This document shows positions 1 to 9,021 of a stretch of DNA of 64,000 nucleotides, piece by piece; position 1 is the first letter of the stretch, and each line of letters starts with the position of its first letter. Below the pieces are notes generated by a model. That model was not told the origin of the DNA and did not search any database. It saw only the letters and a program-made list of their open reading frames with translations. Where the stretch lies: NCBI RefSeq assembly GCF_016406145.1, contig NZ_CP066306.1:5270001-5334000 (forward strand), written 5' to 3'. The stretch is from Pseudomonas putida (GTDB lineage Bacteria > Pseudomonadota > Gammaproteobacteria > Pseudomonadales > Pseudomonadaceae). The position numbers and the translations under genes were made by a program.

Positions 1-766
1 CAAGGTCTTCAGGCTCGACCCAGTATTCGCTGATCTGGTCGTTCTTCAGTTCGGCGACAAAGGTAGGCGCGGCCAGGCTGAACTCATCCAGGCCATCCTT
101 GGAATGCACGACCAGCACATGCTTGCTGCCCAGGCGTTGCAGCACTTCCGCCAGCGGGCGGCACAAGGCCTGGCTAAATACACCGACCACCTGGTGTTTT
201 ACTCCAGCCGGATTCGTAAGCGGGCCGAGCATGTTGAACAGGGTACGCAGGCCCAGGTCGCGGCGCGGGCCTGCGGCATGTTTCATGGCGGAGTGATGGC
301 TTTGGGCGAACATGAAGCCGATGCCGAGGCTGTCAATGCAACGCCCCACTTGCGTGGGCGTCAGGTTCAGGTAGATGCCCGCAGCTTCCAGCAGGTCCGC
401 ACTGCCGCTCTTGCCGGAAACCGCGCGATTGCCATGTTTGGCCACGGTGCAACCCGCCGCCGCAAGGACGAAAGAAGAAGCGGTGGAAACGTTGAAGATG
501 TTGGCGCCATCACCGCCCGTGCCGACGATATCGACTACGCCATCAAGGCTTTTCAGCTCGACCTTGTCAGCCAGCTCACGCATGACCGAAACCGCGCCAA
601 CGATCTCGTCGATGCTCTCGCTCTTCATGCGCATGCCCATCAGGAAGGCGCCGATCTGCGCCTCGCTGCACTGGCCGGTCATGATCTGGCGCATCACATC
701 GCGCATTTCTTCGGTGGAAAGGTCCAGGTGGCCGACAATACGGCTCAACGCGCTCTTGATATCCAT
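1..766 (-). CDS. trpD: Anthranilate phosphoribosyltransferase TrpD, 3' end cut by window edge
   Basis: Transfers a phosphoribosyl group from PRPP to anthranilate, the second dedicated step of tryptophan synthesis. The first 255 or so codons are visible on the minus strand; the stop lies left of the window. The ATG is at 764-766 (protein begins [10 protein letters not shown]), 9 bp after the trpG stop. The glycine-rich PRPP-binding stretch ([10 protein letters not shown]) lies near residue 80, followed by the typical NVSTASSF and [18 protein letters not shown] segments. It follows trpG closely on the same strand, the usual trpGD(C) arrangement of pseudomonads, so it should be co-transcribed and share the upstream leader control. 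Family assignment is secure; the C-terminus cannot be assessed. Confidence 0.95.
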
Positions 767-775
767 GCTCGGTCC

Positions 776-1369
776 TTAGCGGCGGCCGCCGGTCTGCTTG
801 AGGAAGTTGGCGAACAGCTCGTGGCCCTGCTCGGTCAGGATGGACTCAGGGTGGAACTGCACCCCTTCTATATTCAGTGTCTTGTGGCGCAGGCCCATGA
901 TCTCGTCGACCGAACCATCGTCATGTGCAGTCCAGGCAGTCACTTCCAGGCACTCTGGCAGGGTCTCGCGCTTGACCACCAGGGAATGGTAGCGGGTTAC
1001 GGTGAGCGGATTGTTGAGGCCGGCGAAGACGCCCAGGTCGCGGTGATATACCGGGCTGGTCTTGCCGTGCATGACCTGGCGGGCACGCACTACATCGCCA
1101 CCAAACGCCTGGCCGATTGATTGGTGGCCCAGGCAAACTCCAAGGATCGGCAGCTTGCCGGCAAAATGCAAAATGGCCTCGATGGACACACCGGCTTCGC
1201 TCGGCGTGCAAGGGCCAGGGGAGACGACGATGCGCTCAGGGTTGAGGGCTTCTATCTGGGCAACGGTGATTTCGTCGTTGCGAATGACTTTGACCTCGGC
1301 ACCCAACTCGCCAAGGTACTGAACGACGTTGTAAGTGAATGAGTCGTAATTGTCGATCATCAGTAACAT
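776..1369 (-). CDS. trpG: Anthranilate synthase component II (glutamine amidotransferase)
   Basis: Supplies ammonia from glutamine to TrpE for anthranilate synthesis. The 197-residue protein is a class I amidotransferase of normal length. The nucleophile is Cys79 in [16 protein letters not shown], and the His/Glu of the triad are in QFHPESI at about residues 172-177. An N-terminal DNYDSFTYN motif is present. It lies 9 bp before trpD and well apart from trpE (about 2.3 kb), so the two synthase subunits are in separate transcription units, as is typical of Pseudomonas. A Trp-codon-rich leader ORF lies about 140 bp upstream on the same strand. A pabA-type dual role cannot be excluded from sequence alone. 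Confidence 0.95.
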   Translation of the reverse strand: MLLMIDNYDSFTYNVVQYLGELGAEVKVIRNDEITVAQIEALNPERIVVSPGPCTPSEAGVSIEAILHFAGKLPILGVCLGHQSIGQAFGGDVVRARQVMHGKTSPVYHRDLGVFAGLNNPLTVTRYHSLVVKRETLPECLEVTAWTAHDDGSVDEIMGLRHKTLNIEGVQFHPESILTEQGHELFANFLKQTGGRR

Positions 1370-1485
1370 CGGGCTAAACCTCTAGAATCTACTGACTTTA
1401 AAAGTCGAACCTTCCTACACCAAAAACAGACACGGCGTTGCCACTAGGGGCGCTCGGAAACGGACAGGAAGGCAAACGGGGGCGG

Positions 1486-1500
1486 GCCGGACAGGCCGGC
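1486..1500 (-). promoter_or_regulatory. GC-rich leader hairpin upstream of trpG (attenuator candidate)
   Basis: Inverted repeat GCCGG-ACAGG-CCGGC, 11 bp past the leader peptide stop. It is followed on the minus strand by a conserved CGTTTGCC that also occurs after the equivalent hairpin ahead of trpE. There is no long U-run directly after it, so simple intrinsic termination is not obvious. Confidence 0.5.
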
Positions 1501-1511
1501 AAGAGATAAAG

Positions 1512-1556
1512 TCAGGCGCGCCAACGCCAACGGGCGTGGGCCTTGATAACGCGCAT
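1512..1556 (-). CDS. trpL: trpG leader peptide (Trp-rich, 14 aa or longer)
   Basis: A short ORF on the minus strand encodes MRVIKAHARWRWRA, with two Trp codons separated by one Arg codon, then TGA. The same frame stays open to an earlier ATG at 1596-1598, giving 28 residues. Both possible starts have weak ribosome sites. The peptide is almost identical to the tail of gph just ahead of trpE ([14 protein letters not shown]). Tandem Trp codons followed by a GC-rich hairpin (1486-1500) ahead of trpG are what ribosome-mediated attenuation needs. Attenuation of trpE and trpGDC has, as I recall, been reported for P. putida. The peptide call is from sequence; its regulatory role is inferred. Confidence 0.75.
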   Translation of the reverse strand: MRVIKAHARWRWRA

Positions 1557-1608
1557 CAAGAGTTTGCTGACGATCAACACGGGATAGGTCTCGCTCATAC
1601 TTGCAGGC

Positions 1609-1637
1609 ACAGTAGCCTACCGGCGCGGCGGGCGCAA
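1609..1637 (-). promoter_or_regulatory. Candidate promoter for the trpG leader transcript
   Basis: On the minus strand, TTGCGC (1632-1637) and TACTGT (1609-1614) are separated by 17 bp and lie about 55 bp before the 14-aa leader ATG. A 14-bp palindrome CCCGTAAATACGGG (1642-1655) sits just upstream of the -35. The matches to consensus are moderate. The rest of the trpG-estA gap (1370-1742) holds the leader region and a 13-bp palindrome GACTTTAAAAGTC at 1394-1406; I see no further gene. Confidence 0.35.
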
Positions 1638-1742
1638 TATGCCCGTAAATACGGGAAACGAATGGACTTGGAAGGCATGCCCTGCGATTTGCTAAGGTCG
1701 ATCGGGTTGTCCTCATAAAAACAATGAAAAGGATGTTCCCAG

Positions 1743-3632
1743 ATGCGAAAAGCACCTTTGCTACGTTTTACCTTGGCTACGTTGGCGCTCGCCTGCAGCC
1801 AGGCTTTCGCAGCCCCCTCGCCTTACTCGACAATGATCGTCTTCGGCGACAGCCTCAGCGATGCCGGGCAATTTCCTGACCTGACCGGCGGTACTGCCGG
1901 TATGCGCTTTACCAACCGTGATGAGAATGGCAACTTTGCACCTGTCTCGCCGATGATCCTCGGCGCACGCCTGGGTGTGAATCCGGATGAGCTCAACCCA
2001 TCCACATCATTCGGAATACGCCCCGACGGCAACAACTGGGCCGTTGGCGGCTACACCACGCAGCAGATCCTGGATTCGATCACCACCACTTCCGAGACAG
2101 TCATTCCGCCAGGCCAACCTTTTGCCGGCCTGGTACTACGCGACAAGCCCGGCTATCTGGCCAATGGCTTGCGCGCAGACCCCAATGCCCTCTACTACCT
2201 GACCGGTGGCGGCAACGACTTCCTGCAAGGCCTGGTGAGCAGCCCTGCCGATGCCGCCGCTGCGGGATCGCGCCTGGCAGCCAGCGCCCAGGCCCTGCAA
2301 CAAGGTGGCGCCCGCTACATCATGGTCTGGCTGCTACCCGACCTCGGCCAGACGCCGAACTTCAGTGGCACCCCGCAGCAAAACGCCCTGTCGCAACTGT
2401 CCAGCGTGTTCAACCAGTCACTGGTCAGCCAACTGGGCCAGATCGATGCCGAAATCATTCCACTGAACATTCCCGTACTGCTGAACGAAGCACTGGCCAG
2501 CCCGACGCAATTCGGCCTGGCCAGCGGGCAGAATCTGGTCGGCACCTGCTACAGCGGCAACAGTTGCGTGGAAAACCCACTGTACGGCATCAATGGCACC
2601 ACACCCGACCCCACCAAGCTGCTGTTCAACGACTCGGTACACCCGACCATCGCCGGCCAGCAACTGATTGCCGACTACGGCTACTCGATCCTTTCCGCAC
2701 CCTGGGAGCTGACGCTGCTGCCGGAAATGGCCCACGCCAGCCTGCGTGCGCATCAGGACGAACTACGTAATCAATGGCAGGCACCCTGGCAAGCGGCTGG
2801 CCAATGGCAGGCCTTCGTTGCCACCGGTGCGCAAGATCTGGACCTCGACGGGGGGCGTACTTCTGCCGACGCTGACGGGCGCGGCTACAACCTCACGCTG
2901 GGTGGCAGCTACCGGCTCAACGACACCTGGCGCGTAGGGCTTGCCGGCGGTATCTATCGCCAGAAACTGGAGGCAGGAGAACAAGACTCGGACTACAAGC
3001 TGGACAGCTACCTGGCCAGTGCCTTCGCCCAGTTTCGTAAGGACCGCTGGTGGGCCGACGCAGCGCTGAGTGCTGGGCACCTGGATTACCAGGACCTCAA
3101 GCGCACCTTCGCCCTGGGCGTGAATGACCGAAGTGAGAAAGGTGATACTGACGGCGAAGCCTGGGCTGTGACCGGCCGACTGGGATACAACCTGGCAGCC
3201 GATAGCAGTCGCTGGCAGCTGGCGCCGTTCATCAGCGCCGACTACGCGCGGGTGAAGGTGGACGGTTATGACGAGAAGAGCGGACGTTCGACGGCACTGG
3301 GCTTCGATGACCAGGAACGCACTTCGCGTCGTTTGGGTCTAGGGTTGCAGGGCAGCGTGCAGGTACTGGCCAACACCAGGCTGTTTGCCGAGGTGGCGCA
3401 GGAGCATGAGTTCGAGGATGACCAACAGGATGTGACGATGCACCTGACGACACTGCCAGCCAATGACTTCACGCTAACCGGGTACACACCGCAGAGCAAT
3501 CTGACACGCGCCAGCCTTGGGCTGAGCCATGAGCTCGCAGCGGGGGTGCAACTGCGCGGGAACTACAACTGGCGCAAGAGCGATGAGTTGACCCAGCAAG
3601 GCATAAGCCTGGGCGTCAGCGTCGACTTTTAA
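1743..3632 (+). CDS. estA: GDSL esterase autotransporter (EstA/EstP type)
   Basis: A 629-residue outer-membrane esterase that hydrolyses short- to medium-chain esters at the cell surface. In P. aeruginosa the homologue affects rhamnolipid and motility phenotypes. There is a signal peptide at residues 1-23 (cut near QAFA-A). The GDSL nucleophile is Ser37 in FGDSLSDAG, the GGGNDF block with its Asn is near residue 158, and the catalytic Asp/His pair is in NDSVHPT (Asp297, His300). The C-terminal 300 or so residues form the autotransporter beta-barrel and end in Phe (GVSVDF), the barrel-assembly signature. It is a lone gene, convergent with trpE across a shared hairpin. The ATG follows a purine-rich AAAAGGATG stretch. 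Confidence 0.93.
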   Translation: MRKAPLLRFTLATLALACSQAFAAPSPYSTMIVFGDSLSDAGQFPDLTGGTAGMRFTNRDENGNFAPVSPMILGARLGVNPDELNPSTSFGIRPDGNNWAVGGYTTQQILDSITTTSETVIPPGQPFAGLVLRDKPGYLANGLRADPNALYYLTGGGNDFLQGLVSSPADAAAAGSRLAASAQALQQGGARYIMVWLLPDLGQTPNFSGTPQQNALSQLSSVFNQSLVSQLGQIDAEIIPLNIPVLLNEALASPTQFGLASGQNLVGTCYSGNSCVENPLYGINGTTPDPTKLLFNDSVHPTIAGQQLIADYGYSILSAPWELTLLPEMAHASLRAHQDELRNQWQAPWQAAGQWQAFVATGAQDLDLDGGRTSADADGRGYNLTLGGSYRLNDTWRVGLAGGIYRQKLEAGEQDSDYKLDSYLASAFAQFRKDRWWADAALSAGHLDYQDLKRTFALGVNDRSEKGDTDGEAWAVTGRLGYNLAADSSRWQLAPFISADYARVKVDGYDEKSGRSTALGFDDQERTSRRLGLGLQGSVQVLANTRLFAEVAQEHEFEDDQQDVTMHLTTLPANDFTLTGYTPQSNLTRASLGLSHELAAGVQLRGNYNWRKSDELTQQGISLGVSVDF

Positions 3633-3638
3633 CAGAAC

Positions 3639-3657
3639 GGGGCCGCCATGCGGCCCC
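3639..3657. terminator. Bidirectional terminator between estA and trpE
   Basis: Perfect 8-bp stem GGGGCCGC / GCGGCCCC with loop CAT, between the convergent stops at 3632 and 3669. No strong T-run on either side. Confidence 0.7.
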
Positions 3658-3668
3658 ACGCCTGTGAA

Positions 3669-5150
3669 TCACTCGGCAGGACGTTGCTCAGCCAACGCCA
3701 CCGCACGGAACATCGCCCGGCGCTTGTTGATGGTTTCTTCCCACTCCAGCGCCGGCACCGAGTCGGCGACGATGCCGCCACCGGCCTGCACATGCAGCTC
3801 GCCGTCCTTGATCACTGCCGTGCGAATGGCAATCGCGGTATCCATGTTGCCATTCCAGGCAAAGTAGCCCACTGCACCACCGTAGACGCCACGCTTGACC
3901 GGCTCCAGTTCGTCGATGATCTCCATCGCGCGGATCTTCGGTGCACCCGATAAGGTACCCGCCGGCAGAATCGCCCGCAGTGCATCCATCGCGGTCAAGC
4001 CCTCGGCCAGTTGCCCGGTAACGTTGGAAACGATGTGCATTACATTGGAGTAGCGCTCGATCACCATCTTTTCGGTCAGGCGCACGCTACCGGTGCAGGA
4101 CACACGCCCCACATCGTTGCGGCCCAGGTCGATGAGCATCAGGTGCTCGGCGATTTCCTTGTCGTCCGACAGCAGGTCATCTTCCAGCGCCCGGTCGGCC
4201 TCCTCGTTGGCCCCCCTTGGACGGGTACCGGCAATCGGGCGTACGGTGACCAGGTTGTCTTCCACCCGCACCAGTACTTCCGGCGAGCTGCCGACAACGT
4301 GGAAGTCCCCGAAGTTAAAGAAGTACATGTACGGCGTCGGGTTGAAGCAGCGCAGCGCACGGTACAAGTCTATGGGCGCTGCCTGGAAGTCGATCGACAT
4401 GCGTTGGGACGGCACCACTTGCATGCAGTCACCGGCCAGGATGTACTCCTTCACGGTGTCCACAGCGCGCTCGTAATCCTCCTGGGTAAAGGAGGAGCGG
4501 AACGCCGGCTCTGCCGCCATGGGGCCGCTCAGGTCCAGGCCGCGTCGCGGCGTGATGGGTTCGCGCAGCTTGGCCAGCAGGCCTTGCAGGCGCGCCTGGC
4601 CTTGCTCGAAAGCCTGCTCCTCGGACGGGTCGACCAGTACGATCGCATGCATCTTGCCGGCCAGGTTGTCGAACACCACCACGGCATCCGAAACCATCAG
4701 CAGGATGTCCGGCACGCCCAACGGGTCAGGATTGGGGCAAGCGCCCAGGCGCTTTTCCACGTAGCGCACACAGTCATAGCCAAAGTAGCCGACCAGGCCA
4801 CCGTTGAAACGCGGCAGACCGGCAATGTCAGCAACCTTGTAGCGGTCCTTGAAGGTTTCGACGAATGCCAGCGGGTCTTCGACATCATGGCTTTCGACCT
4901 GCACGCCATCGTGCAGGATGCTCACGTGATAGCCATGCACACGCATCACCGTGCGCGACGGCAGTCCGATCATCGAATAACGCCCCCACTTCTCACCGCC
5001 CTGCACCGACTCGAGCAGGTACGAGTTGGCCTGGTCGGCCAGCTTCAGGTAGATAGAAAGCGGGGTATCGAAGTCGGCCAGGGTTTCACAGGCCAAGGGG
5101 ATGCGGTTGTAGCCGGCAGCGGCCAGGCGCAGGAATTCTTCGCGGGTCAT
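3669..5150 (-). CDS. trpE: Anthranilate synthase component I
   Basis: Converts chorismate plus ammonia (from TrpG) to anthranilate. The 493-residue length is normal. The N-terminal [15 protein letters not shown] segment belongs to the tryptophan feedback site (the LLES motif). The chorismate-binding half shows the usual run [21 protein letters not shown], and [20 protein letters not shown], ending in [10 protein letters not shown]. It lies 67 bp after gph on the same strand, so it is the third gene of an rpe-gph-trpE unit. It is preceded by a Trp-rich leader and hairpin that probably make it separately controllable. The ATG at 5148-5150 has CGAGG about 6 nt upstream. Confidence 0.96.
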   Translation of the reverse strand: MTREEFLRLAAAGYNRIPLACETLADFDTPLSIYLKLADQANSYLLESVQGGEKWGRYSMIGLPSRTVMRVHGYHVSILHDGVQVESHDVEDPLAFVETFKDRYKVADIAGLPRFNGGLVGYFGYDCVRYVEKRLGACPNPDPLGVPDILLMVSDAVVVFDNLAGKMHAIVLVDPSEEQAFEQGQARLQGLLAKLREPITPRRGLDLSGPMAAEPAFRSSFTQEDYERAVDTVKEYILAGDCMQVVPSQRMSIDFQAAPIDLYRALRCFNPTPYMYFFNFGDFHVVGSSPEVLVRVEDNLVTVRPIAGTRPRGANEEADRALEDDLLSDDKEIAEHLMLIDLGRNDVGRVSCTGSVRLTEKMVIERYSNVMHIVSNVTGQLAEGLTAMDALRAILPAGTLSGAPKIRAMEIIDELEPVKRGVYGGAVGYFAWNGNMDTAIAIRTAVIKDGELHVQAGGGIVADSVPALEWEETINKRRAMFRAVALAEQRPAE

Positions 5151-5192
5151 GAGTAGCCTCGGAGCAACAATGAGAGTCGGGCAAACGGACGG

Positions 5193-5208
5193 GCCGGCAA
5201 AGGCCGGC
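5193..5208 (-). promoter_or_regulatory. Leader hairpin upstream of trpE (attenuator candidate)
   Basis: GCCGGC-AAAG-GCCGGC inverted repeat in the 67-bp gph-trpE gap, 9 bp past the leader stop. The leader AAGGCC (5243-5250 region, minus strand) is complementary to GGCCTT in the hairpin arm, giving a possible alternative pairing. The CGTTTGCC that follows is shared with the trpG leader. Confidence 0.5.
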
Positions 5209-5217
5209 GGGCAGAAG

Positions 5218-5262
5218 TCAGGCGCGCCAACGCCAACGGGCCAGGGCCTTGATGACTTTCAT
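5218..5262 (-). CDS. trpL: trpE leader peptide nested in frame at the 3' end of gph
   Basis: ATG at 5260-5262 begins [14 protein letters not shown], ending at the same TGA as gph. The sequence matches the trpG leader peptide at 12 of 14 residues and has the same W-R-W codon pattern. It can be read either as the last 14 residues of Gph or as an independent leader peptide. Whether the ATG is used separately is unknown; its ribosome site is poor, and ribosomes translating gph would cover the Trp codons anyway. The attenuation role is inferred from the tandem Trp codons, the downstream hairpin and the matching trpG leader. Confidence 0.65.
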   Translation of the reverse strand: MKVIKALARWRWRA

Positions 5263-6036
5263 CCAGAATTTGCCGGTAACCACCACGGTGGGCTCTCTGT
5301 CTTGTGAGGCTTGAAGGTCCGCCAACGTTATCCCAGTGTCGGTGACTACGCAACCAGGCAGCAGCAGGCGCAGGTCGCCTATGACCAGGCTGGGCGCTTC
5401 CTCATCGATCGGCCGGCCGTGGTTATAGCCATAGCTCAGCCCAACGCACTGCACGCCGGCAGCCTTGGCCGCCAGCACATCACTGCGCGAGTCCCCCACA
5501 AACAGCGCCTGGCCGGGCTTCACGCCGGCCATTTTCATGACGAACAGCAACGCAGCAGGATCGGGCTTCTTCTGTGGCAGGGTATCGCCGCCGATGATCC
5601 AGCGGAAATAACGGCCGATCTTCATCTGGTCGAGCAACGGTGCGACGAAGCGTTCAGGCTTGTTGGTGATCAGCGCCATCTCCACGCCCTGCTTGCGCAG
5701 CCAGCGCAAGGTGTCGTGCACACCAGGGTATACAACCGTTAGATCATGGCTTTCGGCGTACGCCTCCATGAACAGTGCAAGGCCGCGCTCGGCCAGCTCA
5801 TCGTCTACGGTCGCGTGGTCCAGGCCGCCGGCAAGTGCGCGGCGCACCAGCACCGGTGCGCCGTTGCCGACCCAGTGCCGCACGGCGTCAAGGCCGGCGG
5901 CCGGACGGCCAAGTTCGAGCAGCATGCGGTCAACGGCTGCGGCCAGGTCGGGGACTGAATCGATCAGGGTACCGTCCAGATCGAACATCACCAGCCTGGG
6001 CAGCGTCCCGGGGAACAGCTGCTCGAAGCCGCTCAT
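5218..6036 (-). CDS. gph: Phosphoglycolate phosphatase
   Basis: A HAD-superfamily hydrolase that removes phosphate from 2-phosphoglycolate, a product of DNA end repair and oxidative damage. It has 272 residues. HAD motif I is [10 protein letters not shown] (Asp19/Asp21), motif II is around [10 protein letters not shown], and motifs III/IV are [11 protein letters not shown] and [16 protein letters not shown]. The ATG overlaps the rpe stop by 4 bp (ATGA at 6033-6036), showing translational coupling. The last 30 or so residues, after the normal HAD fold, look like an added tail. They resemble the trpG leader ORF, and the final 14 residues can serve as the trpE leader peptide. A true shorter Gph with a separate leader is possible, but no in-frame stop separates them. 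Confidence 0.92.
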   Translation of the reverse strand: MSGFEQLFPGTLPRLVMFDLDGTLIDSVPDLAAAVDRMLLELGRPAAGLDAVRHWVGNGAPVLVRRALAGGLDHATVDDELAERGLALFMEAYAESHDLTVVYPGVHDTLRWLRKQGVEMALITNKPERFVAPLLDQMKIGRYFRWIIGGDTLPQKKPDPAALLFVMKMAGVKPGQALFVGDSRSDVLAAKAAGVQCVGLSYGYNHGRPIDEEAPSLVIGDLRLLLPGCVVTDTGITLADLQASQDREPTVVVTGKFWMKVIKALARWRWRA

Positions 6037-6707
6037 GGGCGGGCCTGAGCCAGTTCGGCGCGCATCTTGGCGATCACTTCCTGATAATCCGGCGCGTTGA
6101 AGATCGCCGAGCCGGCGACAAAGGTGTCAGCGCCAGCGGCAGCGATCTCACGGATATTGTTGACGTTGACCCCACCGTCGATTTCCAGGCGGATATCACG
6201 GCCACTGGCGTCGATCAGCGCACGGGCTTCGCGCAGTTTGTCCAAGGTGCCAGGGATGAACTTCTGTCCGCCAAAGCCTGGGTTGACGCTCATCAGCAGC
6301 ACCATGTCGACCTTGTCCATCACGTACTTCAGCGCGTCCAGGCTGGTAGCCGGGTTGAACACCAAGCCGGCCTTGCAGCCACCGTCACGGATCAGCTGCA
6401 GCGAGCGGTCGATGTGCTGCGATGCCTCCGGGTGGAAGGTGATGTAGCTGGCACCGGCTTCGATGAAGTCACCGATGATGCGGTCTACAGGGCTGACCAT
6501 CAGATGCACATCGATCGGCGCGGTCACACCATACTTGCGCAAGGCGGTGCAGACCATCGGGCCAATGGTCAGGTTGGGTACGTAGTGGTTGTCCATCACG
6601 TCGAAGTGGACGATGTCGGCACCAGCGGCCAGCACCTTGTCGACGTCCTCGCCCAAACGGGCGAAATCGGCGGAGAGAATGGAGGGGGCAATAGCGTAGG
6701 GCTGCAT
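6033..6707 (-). CDS. rpe: Ribulose-phosphate 3-epimerase
   Basis: Interconverts ribulose 5-phosphate and xylulose 5-phosphate in the pentose phosphate pathway. I chose the ATG at 6705-6707 ([20 protein letters not shown]), giving 224 residues, the family norm. A longer frame upstream runs through an intergenic hairpin and is not credible. Family landmarks are the metal-binding [23 protein letters not shown]-like [19 protein letters not shown] and EIDGGVN. First gene of rpe-gph-trpE, with 4-bp overlap to gph. Confidence 0.95.
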   Translation of the reverse strand: MQPYAIAPSILSADFARLGEDVDKVLAAGADIVHFDVMDNHYVPNLTIGPMVCTALRKYGVTAPIDVHLMVSPVDRIIGDFIEAGASYITFHPEASQHIDRSLQLIRDGGCKAGLVFNPATSLDALKYVMDKVDMVLLMSVNPGFGGQKFIPGTLDKLREARALIDASGRDIRLEIDGGVNVNNIREIAAAGADTFVAGSAIFNAPDYQEVIAKMRAELAQARP

Positions 6708-6810
6708 GGCGCACCTGTTGGCAGAATCTAGGTGGCGCGCATTGTAACTCAGGGAACCGGATAGGGGCTGATTGGCATCAATCCGTGGCGACGGGGTGTC
6801 GCCCCCCTCC

Positions 6811-6858
6811 CCGGTATCGGCCTTTTCGCGGGCTTGCCTGTGAAAAGGCCAATACCGG
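6811..6858. repeat. Long intergenic hairpin, REP-like, downstream of agtD
   Basis: Arms CCGGTATCGGCCTTTTC and GAAAAGGCCAATACCGG match at 16 of 17 positions around a 14-nt centre that can also partly pair. It lies 9 bp after the agtD stop and ahead of rpe. It resembles the short palindromic intergenic elements common in P. putida, and could also end agt transcription. Confidence 0.6.
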
Positions 6859-6867
6859 CGACATGAC

Positions 6868-7698
6868 TCAGGCAGGCTGCTGAGTCCTAAGCTTCTCACT
6901 GCGCCCGCGCAGCCACTCCAGGGTCAGCAGCAGCACCACCGAAAAACCGATCAGCAAGGTCGCTGCCGCTGCAATCGTCGGGCTCAGGTTCTCGCGAATG
7001 CCGCTGAACATCTGCCGCGGCAGAGTGGCCTGTTCTGGCCCGGCGAGGAACAGCGTCACCACCACCTCATCGAAAGAGGTCGCGAAGGCGAACAGCGCCC
7101 CCGAGATCACCCCGGGGGCGATCAGCGGCAAGGTGACCCTGCGAAACGCAACCACCGGTGAGGCCCCCAGGCTGGCAGCCGCACGCACCAGGTTGTAATT
7201 GAAGCCTTGCAAGGTCGCCGAAACGGTGATGATGACGAACGGCACACCCAGCACCGCGTGCACCAGGATCAGCGAAATGAAGCTGTTACCCATCCCCAAC
7301 GGGGCAAAGAACAGGTAGCTGGCTACACCAATGATCACCACCGGCACCACCATCGGCGAAATCACCAGCGCCATGACCAGCGACTTGCCCGGAAAGTCGG
7401 CGCGGGTAAGCCCGATCGCTGCCAGCGTACCGAACACCATGGCCAGCAGCGTGGCCGCCGGGGCGACGATGACGCTGTTCCTCAGGGCGCGCATCCACTC
7501 GGCCGAGGCGAAGAAATCGTGGTACCACTGCAGTGAGAAGCCTTGCAGTGGGTACACCAGGAAGCTGCCACTGTTGAACGACAGCGGCACGATCACCAGT
7601 ACCGGCAACACCAGAAACAGCAATATCAGGCCGCAAAGGATACGCAGGCTGTAGAACCACACCCGCTCCACGGGCGACATGTATGGGCTAAGCATCAC
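6868..7698 (-). CDS. agtD: ABC transporter inner-membrane permease, PotC/PotI type (AgtD-like)
   Basis: A 276-residue MetI-type permease with about six hydrophobic segments, beginning at residues 12-35 ([24 protein letters not shown]). The EAA-loop region reads [29 protein letters not shown]. It is the last gene of a four-gene importer operon (ATPase, binding protein, two permeases), 8 bp after the larger permease. Order and neighbours (rpe, trpE on one side, sensor/regulator pair on the other) match the P. aeruginosa agtABCD locus, reported to take up GABA and 5-aminovalerate. Polyamine uptake is the alternative from family alone. Confidence 0.85.
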   Translation of the reverse strand: MMLSPYMSPVERVWFYSLRILCGLILLFLVLPVLVIVPLSFNSGSFLVYPLQGFSLQWYHDFFASAEWMRALRNSVIVAPAATLLAMVFGTLAAIGLTRADFPGKSLVMALVISPMVVPVVIIGVASYLFFAPLGMGNSFISLILVHAVLGVPFVIITVSATLQGFNYNLVRAAASLGASPVVAFRRVTLPLIAPGVISGALFAFATSFDEVVVTLFLAGPEQATLPRQMFSGIRENLSPTIAAAATLLIGFSVVLLLTLEWLRGRSEKLRTQQPA

Positions 7699-7706
7699 TA
7701 GGCTCC

Positions 7707-8954
7707 TCAGCTCAGGCGCAGGCGGCTGGCACCGACCAGCCAGCTATAGATCAGGTACAGCAGCACGGTCGCCAGCAGCAACAGCCCGCCCAGCGCGGTA
7801 GCCATGCCCCAGTTGATGCTGGTGTTGGTATAGAAGGCCACGAAGTAGCTGACCATCTGGTCGTTCGGGCTGCCGAGCAGTGCCGGGGTGATGTAGTAAC
7901 CGATGGCCAGGATGAACACCAGCAGGCAACCGGCGCCTACTCCCGCATAGGTCTGCGGGAAGTACACCCGCCAGAAGCTGGCGAACGGGTGGCAACCCAA
8001 GGAGATCGCTGCACGCATGTAGCTCGGCGAAATGCCTTTCATCACGCTGTATAGCGGCAGGATCATGAACGGCAGGAGGATGTGAACCATCGAGATGTAA
8101 ACGCCAGTGCGGTTGAACACCAGCTCCAGCGGCTGATCGATGATGCCTATTGCCATAAGGGCGCTGTTGATCAAGCCGCCTGACTGCAGCAGCACGATCC
8201 ACGCCGCCACCCGAACCAGTATCGAGGTCCAGAATGGCAGCAACACCAGGATCATCAACAAGTTGCTCTGGCGAGTTGGCAGGTTGGCCAGCAGGTAAGC
8301 CAGCGGATACGCCAGCACCAGGCAGATTGCCGTGATCACCACACCCATCCACAGGGTGCGGGCAAAGATATCCAGGTAGATAGCCTGGTCGGGGGTGGCC
8401 TTGGCCACCTCGCCAAGGTCATCAATACGGTGGTCGACCGATGCCAGCAGGTAATAGGAAGTCACGCTGCTGGTGTTGCGGCGGATAGCCTGCCAGTACG
8501 CCGGGTCCCCCCAACGTTCATCTAGGGCCTGCAATGCCTCTTTGTAAGAAGCAGGTTCGGCCTTGAACGGCAGCGCCCGAGCGGTTTTGGAGAGCAGGCT
8601 GCGGTAGCCGGCCAGCTCCATGTTCAGGCGTTTAGACAGGTCGCCCAGGGTCTGGTTCTTGCGCGATTCGGCCAGGTCCTGGCTCAGGGCCTTGTAAACC
8701 TCCTCGCCGGGCAGGCTCTTGCCGTCCCACTGCGACACAGCCTGGACCGTGCGCGGCAGGCCGCCGACCACTTCCGGGTTGTCAACGCTCTTGAACAACA
8801 GCGCCGCGATGGGCACCAGGAACACCAGCAGGAGAAACAGCGCCAGCGGCGCGATGAGCGCCTGCGCCTTCCAGCGGTTGACCCGCTCGGCGTGCTTGAG
8901 GCGCTGCTTGAGACTTGGACCTGCGCCTTCGGTGAGGGGCACTGCGATGGCCAT
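7707..8954 (-). CDS. agtC: ABC transporter inner-membrane permease, PotB/PotH type with long N-terminal insert (AgtC-like)
   Basis: A 415-residue MetI-type permease. The first membrane segment is at about residues 30-55 (ALIAPLALFLLLVFLVPIAALLF). A roughly 130-residue soluble, probably periplasmic stretch follows before the main membrane core, so it is longer than classical PotB (about 280). The EAA-type loop reads RAAISLGCHPFASFWRVYFPQTYAGVGAG. I placed the start at 8952-8954 (MAIAVPLTEG); the longer frame would run back into the binding-protein gene. It should pair with the downstream permease to form the channel. Confidence 0.85.
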   Translation of the reverse strand: MAIAVPLTEGAGPSLKQRLKHAERVNRWKAQALIAPLALFLLLVFLVPIAALLFKSVDNPEVVGGLPRTVQAVSQWDGKSLPGEEVYKALSQDLAESRKNQTLGDLSKRLNMELAGYRSLLSKTARALPFKAEPASYKEALQALDERWGDPAYWQAIRRNTSSVTSYYLLASVDHRIDDLGEVAKATPDQAIYLDIFARTLWMGVVITAICLVLAYPLAYLLANLPTRQSNLLMILVLLPFWTSILVRVAAWIVLLQSGGLINSALMAIGIIDQPLELVFNRTGVYISMVHILLPFMILPLYSVMKGISPSYMRAAISLGCHPFASFWRVYFPQTYAGVGAGCLLVFILAIGYYITPALLGSPNDQMVSYFVAFYTNTSINWGMATALGGLLLLATVLLYLIYSWLVGASRLRLS

Positions 8955-9021
8955 GGCGAACTCCGCAAAAACAGGGGAACAGGGAGCGCCAGCCAGCGGG
9001 CCGGCGCTCCTTCGAGGCGTC

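Noticed and set aside
1444..1755. 103-codon minus-strand frame between trpG and estA
   Set aside because: It runs across the trp leader peptide, hairpin and promoter region in another frame and has no motif; likely a spurious hypothetical.
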